DNA from: a virus
Length of the DNA: 32,130 nt
Virus record (IMG/VR): IMGVR_UViG_3300005557_000003
Coordinates: 1-32,130 of that record
Direction: 5' to 3' (one strand)
A model generated the notes under the pieces. That model saw only the letters and a program-made list of their open reading frames with translations, had not been told where the DNA came from and did not search any database. Both the position numbers and the translations under genes were made by a program. Positions 27,962 to 32,130 of this stretch are shown here, piece after piece; the stretch's first letter is position 1, and each line of letters starts with the position of its first letter.

Positions 27962-29142
27962 TAAGGCAATCGAGCTCCTAAACTTAGCAATCTTTGTACA
28001 TCTTCCTGAGGAACGTGCAAAGGATTCCCATTTGGATCTAATAAAAGAACCGTTCCTTCGGGAGGAGTTTGTTCTCTATTTTTCCGGCTTCCTTCTCCTG
28101 CAAGTTGATTCATTTCTTCATCAATTTCTGCAGCTCTGTTTCGAAGTTCTTCTATCTGAGAATCCGATATTTGTTGAGCTAAATCTTCAGCATCTTCGGG
28201 AGTGATTTTCCCCTGACCATAATGCTTATAAACTTTCTGGAGAGCATCATAATAAGCCTTATCTGCTTCTACTTGAACTCTCATCCTGTCGATTATAAGT
28301 TCTCTTCCTTCTTCTGAGTTAGCAAGAGTGGGAAGCCTTTTCATAAATTGCTGCAAATCGAAGTTAGTAACTCTAGAACCATAGCTATCTTTAGCTTGGG
28401 TAGTGAAATCATTAATGATTTTCACATATTCTTCTGCTTCTTTTGGTACGAGCTTCAGAGTTTGAGCTAGAGGCCGGATGTTGCCCCCTTTATCATAGAA
28501 GAACCTCGAGAAACCTTGAGGAATTTTAGGGCTTAATTTCTTAAGGTCTTCAAATGATTGACCTTGTTTCTCCAGAGATTTCTTTTTTGTAACGCTTTCA
28601 CGAAATACAGGTTCATTGAATCCACGAAGTTCTTTCTGATAAGCAATCGTTTCCTTCGGTGTCCTACCTTCGGTATTGAGTTTATATTCAGGAAATTCTA
28701 TTTTTTCTCTTATAGCTTTAGGTTTAGTCCCCATTTCTTCTTGAGCTTCACCGAATATCTGTTTTATATCTAATCCTCTAAGGTTTGCATCTATTCCAGC
28801 TCTGAGAAGTTCTGTTCGAGCTCCTGTAGGAGAAGCTTTCCAAACATCAGCGAATTTTTCTCCAAAGGCATCTTTGATGGTATCGTAATTTCCTGAATCA
28901 GCTTCAAATTCACTAGCTTTAGTTTTTTCTGCTTGCTGTCCAGATAATAGGGCTTCTCTAATCCTAGGATTCTTAACTTCCCCAGGAATGTTAAAACCTT
29001 CTCTAGCTAATGCTTCACTTTCCGCAAGTCTTCCTTTTTTTTCGCGATGTCTTTGCATGAGTTGTTCTAAAGCATCTGGGAGTGTCGATAATCCTTGTCC
29101 CAATTGAGAGAGAGCATCGTTAGGTTCTATAATTTGTACCAT
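27961..29142 (-). CDS. Candidate DNA ejection / internal virion protein
   Basis: 393 residues, predicted almost entirely helical with charged, Gln/Glu/Lys-rich coils, for example LPDALEQLMQRHREKKGRLA near the start. No signal peptide or enzyme motif. The C-terminus has PPEGTVLLLDPNGNPLHVPQ, a common short beta module near the ends of phage proteins. It lies between two other ejection-type genes with one-base and one-nt spacing, so the three are made together. In P22 the matching place is gp20. The assignment is from position and composition, without a sequence signature. Confidence 0.55.
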   Translation of the reverse strand: MVQIIEPNDALSQLGQGLSTLPDALEQLMQRHREKKGRLAESEALAREGFNIPGEVKNPRIREALLSGQQAEKTKASEFEADSGNYDTIKDAFGEKFADVWKASPTGARTELLRAGIDANLRGLDIKQIFGEAQEEMGTKPKAIREKIEFPEYKLNTEGRTPKETIAYQKELRGFNEPVFRESVTKKKSLEKQGQSFEDLKKLSPKIPQGFSRFFYDKGGNIRPLAQTLKLVPKEAEEYVKIINDFTTQAKDSYGSRVTNFDLQQFMKRLPTLANSEEGRELIIDRMRVQVEADKAYYDALQKVYKHYGQGKITPEDAEDLAQQISDSQIEELRNRAAEIDEEMNQLAGEGSRKNREQTPPEGTVLLLDPNGNPLHVPQEDVQRLLSLGARLP

Positions 29143-29143
29143 G

Positions 29144-29650
29144 TTAGCCTCCTAGAAGAGATAAAATGCCTGGCAAAGCATGCTTAAGAATGTCTCCAAA
29201 CCCGGACTTCTTTTGCAAAAATGTTTCAAAAGGTTTTTGCCCGAGCAATGTATTAGAAAGTCCTAGCAGCCTGTCTAAAGCATTTTGTTGAATACCCATG
29301 CGTTGAGATCCAAGATTCTCAGAAAGTTCTCTAGCAGCACCTGATGTAGCATTTTGGAAGGCTGAAGAATCAAGAGCACCTAGACCCGAGAATCTAGATC
29401 CGAGTTGTCCCAGAGTTTTTTGAAAAGCTGAATATGCTGGCGCTTCTAACTGTCCGAAAGCTTCTTCATCTCCTCCAGCCAATCCTTGAAGACTTTGCAG
29501 CCCTTTGGACAATCCTTCACCCTGGGTACCTCCAAGTAATTGCGAAAACAATTGCATCTGTTGAGGTGTATAGTTCGGAACATTTCTTGTTTTGTATCCA
29601 GTAATATTCGCTCTGGGTGCACTTAAACCGGTGGGAGCAGACATTGTCAT
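29144..29650 (-). CDS. Small ejection-type virion protein
   Basis: 168 residues with AAGGA before ATG 29650. The sequence is Gly/Leu/Gln/Ser-rich and low in charge. The middle (QSLQGLAGGDEEAFGQLEAP, then RFSGLGALDSSAFQNATSGA) forms amphipathic helices, and the end is hydrophobic (GDILKHALPGILSLLGG). This recalls small phage pilot or ejection proteins such as P22 gp7, which has about the same size and position. The call is from composition, size and neighbours. Confidence 0.5.
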   Translation of the reverse strand: MTMSAPTGLSAPRANITGYKTRNVPNYTPQQMQLFSQLLGGTQGEGLSKGLQSLQGLAGGDEEAFGQLEAPAYSAFQKTLGQLGSRFSGLGALDSSAFQNATSGAARELSENLGSQRMGIQQNALDRLLGLSNTLLGQKPFETFLQKKSGFGDILKHALPGILSLLGG

Positions 29651-29660
29651 TTTTAATCCT

Positions 29661-30164
29661 TTAACCTAAAATATATTCTAATACTATCATAGCACTAAAT
29701 CCTGTCCAATTTCCAGAATTAGTAACAACTTCTATATTATTAGTTGTTCTATTGACCCTTAGATATGGAGCATCATCTGTCCTTGTCATATTCCACGGGG
29801 TAAAAGCTACAGAAATAGTAGAAGACTCAACAGTGCCGTATATGTTTACAAATTGAGTGTTTGCGGTTATCACAAAGTTTACTGGAATTGTTGTTGTACC
29901 TGTATTGGGAAGAGCTGCCAAAGTATAAACTTGGCGATATGCTTGTCTTTTAACATTAAAATCGGGATTGCTCCCATTATTATAATATTTGTCTGCTATC
30001 GCTACCTGAAGTTTCTCATAAATTCCTGTAGTTTTGACATTTACTACATTAGCTGTATCAATATAGGACTTAGATAAGACTGGTTCTAATTCAACTGGAT
30101 CAGTCGGAAACTTTCTAGTAGCAAGTAGATATGGTGATTGAAACTGACTTGTATTTGTACTCAT
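29661..30164 (-). CDS. Small virion protein of unknown role (tail region)
   Basis: 167 residues with an ATGA overlap to the gp10-like gene. The first third (SQFQSPYLLATRKFPTDPVE, then SYIDTANVVNVKTTGIYE) looks like a conserved module I associate with virion proteins of uncultured tailed phages. The rest is beta-rich (TGTTTIPVNFVITANTQFVN, then ending SAMIVLEYILG). It occupies the place of the P22 tail needle (gp26) in gene order, but it is not the long helical needle type, so I do not call it that. Confidence 0.6.
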   Translation of the reverse strand: MSTNTSQFQSPYLLATRKFPTDPVELEPVLSKSYIDTANVVNVKTTGIYEKLQVAIADKYYNNGSNPDFNVKRQAYRQVYTLAALPNTGTTTIPVNFVITANTQFVNIYGTVESSTISVAFTPWNMTRTDDAPYLRVNRTTNNIEVVTNSGNWTGFSAMIVLEYILG

Positions 30165-32130
30165 AATCCCAACGCCGGTCCTGGATATAAATCCATAACG
30201 ATGGCGTGTAAGATTATATCTTGTTGGTTTATATCTTCATTTCTCATTTGAAGATCACTGAGAGTAAATCCTAGCTGAACTGTGTCCCCGTTGATGCTTG
30301 TGTTTAATCTATGCCATATCTGTGCTTGCTGAGATTCCCATGGAGGTGTAGCGCTAGAATAGAGACTTGGTTCAGCACAGGTTAAAACAGTAGTAGTAAA
30401 GGGAATATATGGGCTAATTAAAGGATCATTTGATGGAGTATTCGCATTTTGACTTGAGAAGATGTTAACAGTGATTGCTCCTGTTGCAGTCGTATCTAGA
30501 AGAAATCTCGAAGTTCCTATCCTGGCCCCCCTTGCTGCATCCCAATACAAAGGAAATTGCTTAGTTTGAATAATCGGTCTGCTTAATCGTGCGAATACTC
30601 CGCCACCGAGATAAGTTCCCACAGCGGCTTCATTTATAGAAAAAGTGTTCTCAGTCAAAACCACGATTTGTTGGATGGTTCCATTAAGATTCGTACTGCC
30701 TATCATTCCTGAGATTTCAATAAAGTCTCCGGTATTCAGCCCATGACTTGGAGATGTTACGATGTTTCCGCTAATGGATTGGATGATTTCTGAAGGACCT
30801 TCAAATACTGAAAGTCCCTTCTGCATGATAAATCCATGCTGATTGCCTCCTACGATTACTGGAAAGAATGCTTCGTTGGCTCCAAAATCCCAAAAGTCTG
30901 TCCATTCTTCCCACGTAGGGTAATATTGGCCAATGTTCGACCAAGTTCTATTAGTGGTTCTTCGAAATGTTCCATAAGTTGTGTAATTTTCTTTGAAAAT
31001 AGCCCAGTTATTTTCCCTGTAATTATAGAGAAGAGTTTGAGAAGGGAAAGTCTTATTCTGAACAATGCCAGGAGCATAAGTAAAGTAGACAAATTCTTTT
31101 TGGTAATCTCTTACAGCAGCCACTCTTTGGGGATTATTATTAGCAATTCCAAAGTCAAAAACTTGGTCAGGGATCTGTAGATCAATTCTTTGTACACTTG
31201 TCGATGTGCACATCGTGATGCCATAGCTTCCTACTGATAATACTCCAGTATCAAGTTTAACAGCTGAAAAAGTACTTAGAGATCCGAGTTCGGCGCTGAC
31301 GGTTTGGAAGATGAATGGAAGAGTATCATCTGAAGTATAGATCAGTTTTAAAGGTTGGCTCTCAAATATTGTGATTAGAATGTCTTCATTTTCCATGACG
31401 ACAATGAGTTGATCATCAATGGGAGCAGCAATAAAGCCACCTTTACCAGCGACATTTTGATACCAAGCTGTTACATCGGGAGTAGATGTAGCTATGTCGA
31501 AAGGTAGAGGATTAGTGTAGAAAGGCGTTCCGACTTGGCTATAGACTACTCTATTTGGAAAGAATTGAACTCCAGGAGAGGCTGCACTTGTTCTTAGATA
31601 AACAGCAAAGAAAAGTAAACGGTTTTTAAATGGCAGAACAAGTTTAGCTCCCACAAGATAAGTAGGATGAGGATTAGTAACGGGATCATAAGCACTTAAA
31701 GGAGGAGCAAAATTAACCCATCCAAGATTATTAGGAGGAGCGCTAAGATTAGGATCTCCATCGTACCAACGAATACCATCTTGATTAGGAAGAAAATTGG
31801 TCATCATTTGCACAATGCCTGTCAGTGTTACGGCAACATTTTTAGCTGAAGCAAAAGTAACTTGATATTGACCAAGAGCTGCATTAACAATCGCTGAGAC
31901 CGTTCCGCTTACACCATTTACATCTGTAGATCCAGCCCATTCGTTGAACCAAAGAATATCCCCTACTTTTAACGTTTGAAAAGGTGCCCCACCAGGATCA
32001 GTAAAAGTAATATTCCAGGTAGCTGTTCCTGTACCAGCCGTATATGTAGCTAATAGATAATGAAATCCTGGTTCTCCATTAGTTGCCCAGAGACATCCAG
32101 TTGGATTATTGACATTTGAAATTGTGGTGG
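30161..32130 (-). CDS. P22 gp10-like head-completion / tail hub protein (partial, N-terminus off the right edge)
   Basis: The frame is open from the right edge to the stop at 30161, at least 656 residues; an internal GTG at 31813 is not a credible start because the coding frame continues upstream without stops. The sequence is nearly all beta with repeated aromatic strands, such as VAAVRDYQKEFVYFTYAPG and QTLLYNYRENNWAIFK, a pattern I associate with gp10-like stabilisation proteins and other podoviral tail hub proteins. At about 30600-30780 an inserted module reads SPSHGLNTGDFIEISGMIGS, then LNGTIQ, similar to small beta inserts resembling the E1 FCCH fold. In P22 such a protein binds below the portal and adaptor and seals packaged DNA. 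Gene order supports this; the exact family needs a profile search. Confidence 0.5.
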   Translation of the reverse strand, partial: TTISNVNNPTGCLWATNGEPGFHYLLATYTAGTGTATWNITFTDPGGAPFQTLKVGDILWFNEWAGSTDVNGVSGTVSAIVNAALGQYQVTFASAKNVAVTLTGIVQMMTNFLPNQDGIRWYDGDPNLSAPPNNLGWVNFAPPLSAYDPVTNPHPTYLVGAKLVLPFKNRLLFFAVYLRTSAASPGVQFFPNRVVYSQVGTPFYTNPLPFDIATSTPDVTAWYQNVAGKGGFIAAPIDDQLIVVMENEDILITIFESQPLKLIYTSDDTLPFIFQTVSAELGSLSTFSAVKLDTGVLSVGSYGITMCTSTSVQRIDLQIPDQVFDFGIANNNPQRVAAVRDYQKEFVYFTYAPGIVQNKTFPSQTLLYNYRENNWAIFKENYTTYGTFRRTTNRTWSNIGQYYPTWEEWTDFWDFGANEAFFPVIVGGNQHGFIMQKGLSVFEGPSEIIQSISGNIVTSPSHGLNTGDFIEISGMIGSTNLNGTIQQIVVLTENTFSINEAAVGTYLGGGVFARLSRPIIQTKQFPLYWDAARGARIGTSRFLLDTTATGAITVNIFSSQNANTPSNDPLISPYIPFTTTVLTCAEPSLYSSATPPWESQQAQIWHRLNTSINGDTVQLGFTLSDLQMRNEDINQQDIILHAIVMDLYPGPALGL

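Noticed and set aside
1-32130. Lysogeny module (integrase, CI-type repressor, attachment site)
   Set aside because: No integrase or large repressor gene is visible; the small Cro/YdaS-like and XRE-like proteins alone do not show a temperate lifestyle. Missing flanks could still hold one.

Overview
The window is most of a tailed bacteriophage genome, AT-rich and tightly packed, with genes on both strands that often overlap as ATGA or TAATG. Its structural genes resemble those of P22-like short-tailed phages (podoviruses): a portal of P22 length with a helical C-terminal barrel, a scaffold-like protein directly after it, a gp10-like tail protein, and three helical proteins in the position of the P22 ejection proteins. 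No integrase, CI-like repressor, tRNA, CRISPR array, transposase or obvious endolysin was seen. A phage-encoded protein with a signal peptide and barrel-like C-terminus suggests a Gram-negative host. The sequence does not identify the host further.

Layout. (1) About 1-4300, mostly minus: portal, three small genes and a scaffold-like protein cut by the left edge, interrupted by two plus-strand genes with their own promoter. (2) About 4360-12670, plus: six consecutive beta-rich tail-fibre or tailspike type genes built from shared, duplicated modules. (3) About 12720-13780: a structured leader, a secreted barrel-like protein and a terminator. (4) About 13740-16630, minus: small genes, a YqaJ-type exonuclease and a RecT-like annealing protein, forming a two-gene recombination module. 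(5) About 16750-17620: a control region with a small Cro/YdaS-like regulator and two tandem minus-strand structured RNA candidates, each ending in an intrinsic terminator. (6) About 17625-23975, plus: a replication initiator with origin-like repeats inside its gene, small genes, a RusA-type Holliday junction resolvase, a string of mini-genes, then the small and large terminase subunits. (7) About 23900-26630: an accessory region of small genes on both strands, including a duplicated cassette of tiny membrane proteins. (8) About 26620 to the right edge, minus: candidate ejection proteins, a small structural protein and a gp10-like tail protein cut by the edge.

How the genes fit together. The initiator probably opens an origin within its own gene. 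RecT-like protein and YqaJ would recombine DNA, RusA would resolve branches, and the terminase would package DNA through the portal. Reading leftward off the left edge and re-entering at the right edge gives portal, scaffold, (missing coat and adaptor), gp10-like, small proteins, ejection proteins. That is the P22 order, so the window is probably a linear cut from a circular or circularly permuted genome with only a few kilobases missing.

The observations most worth a second look are the two tandem structured RNAs, the 15-nt inverted sequence shared between the initiator's upstream region and its internal repeats, and the duplicated mini-membrane-protein cassette.
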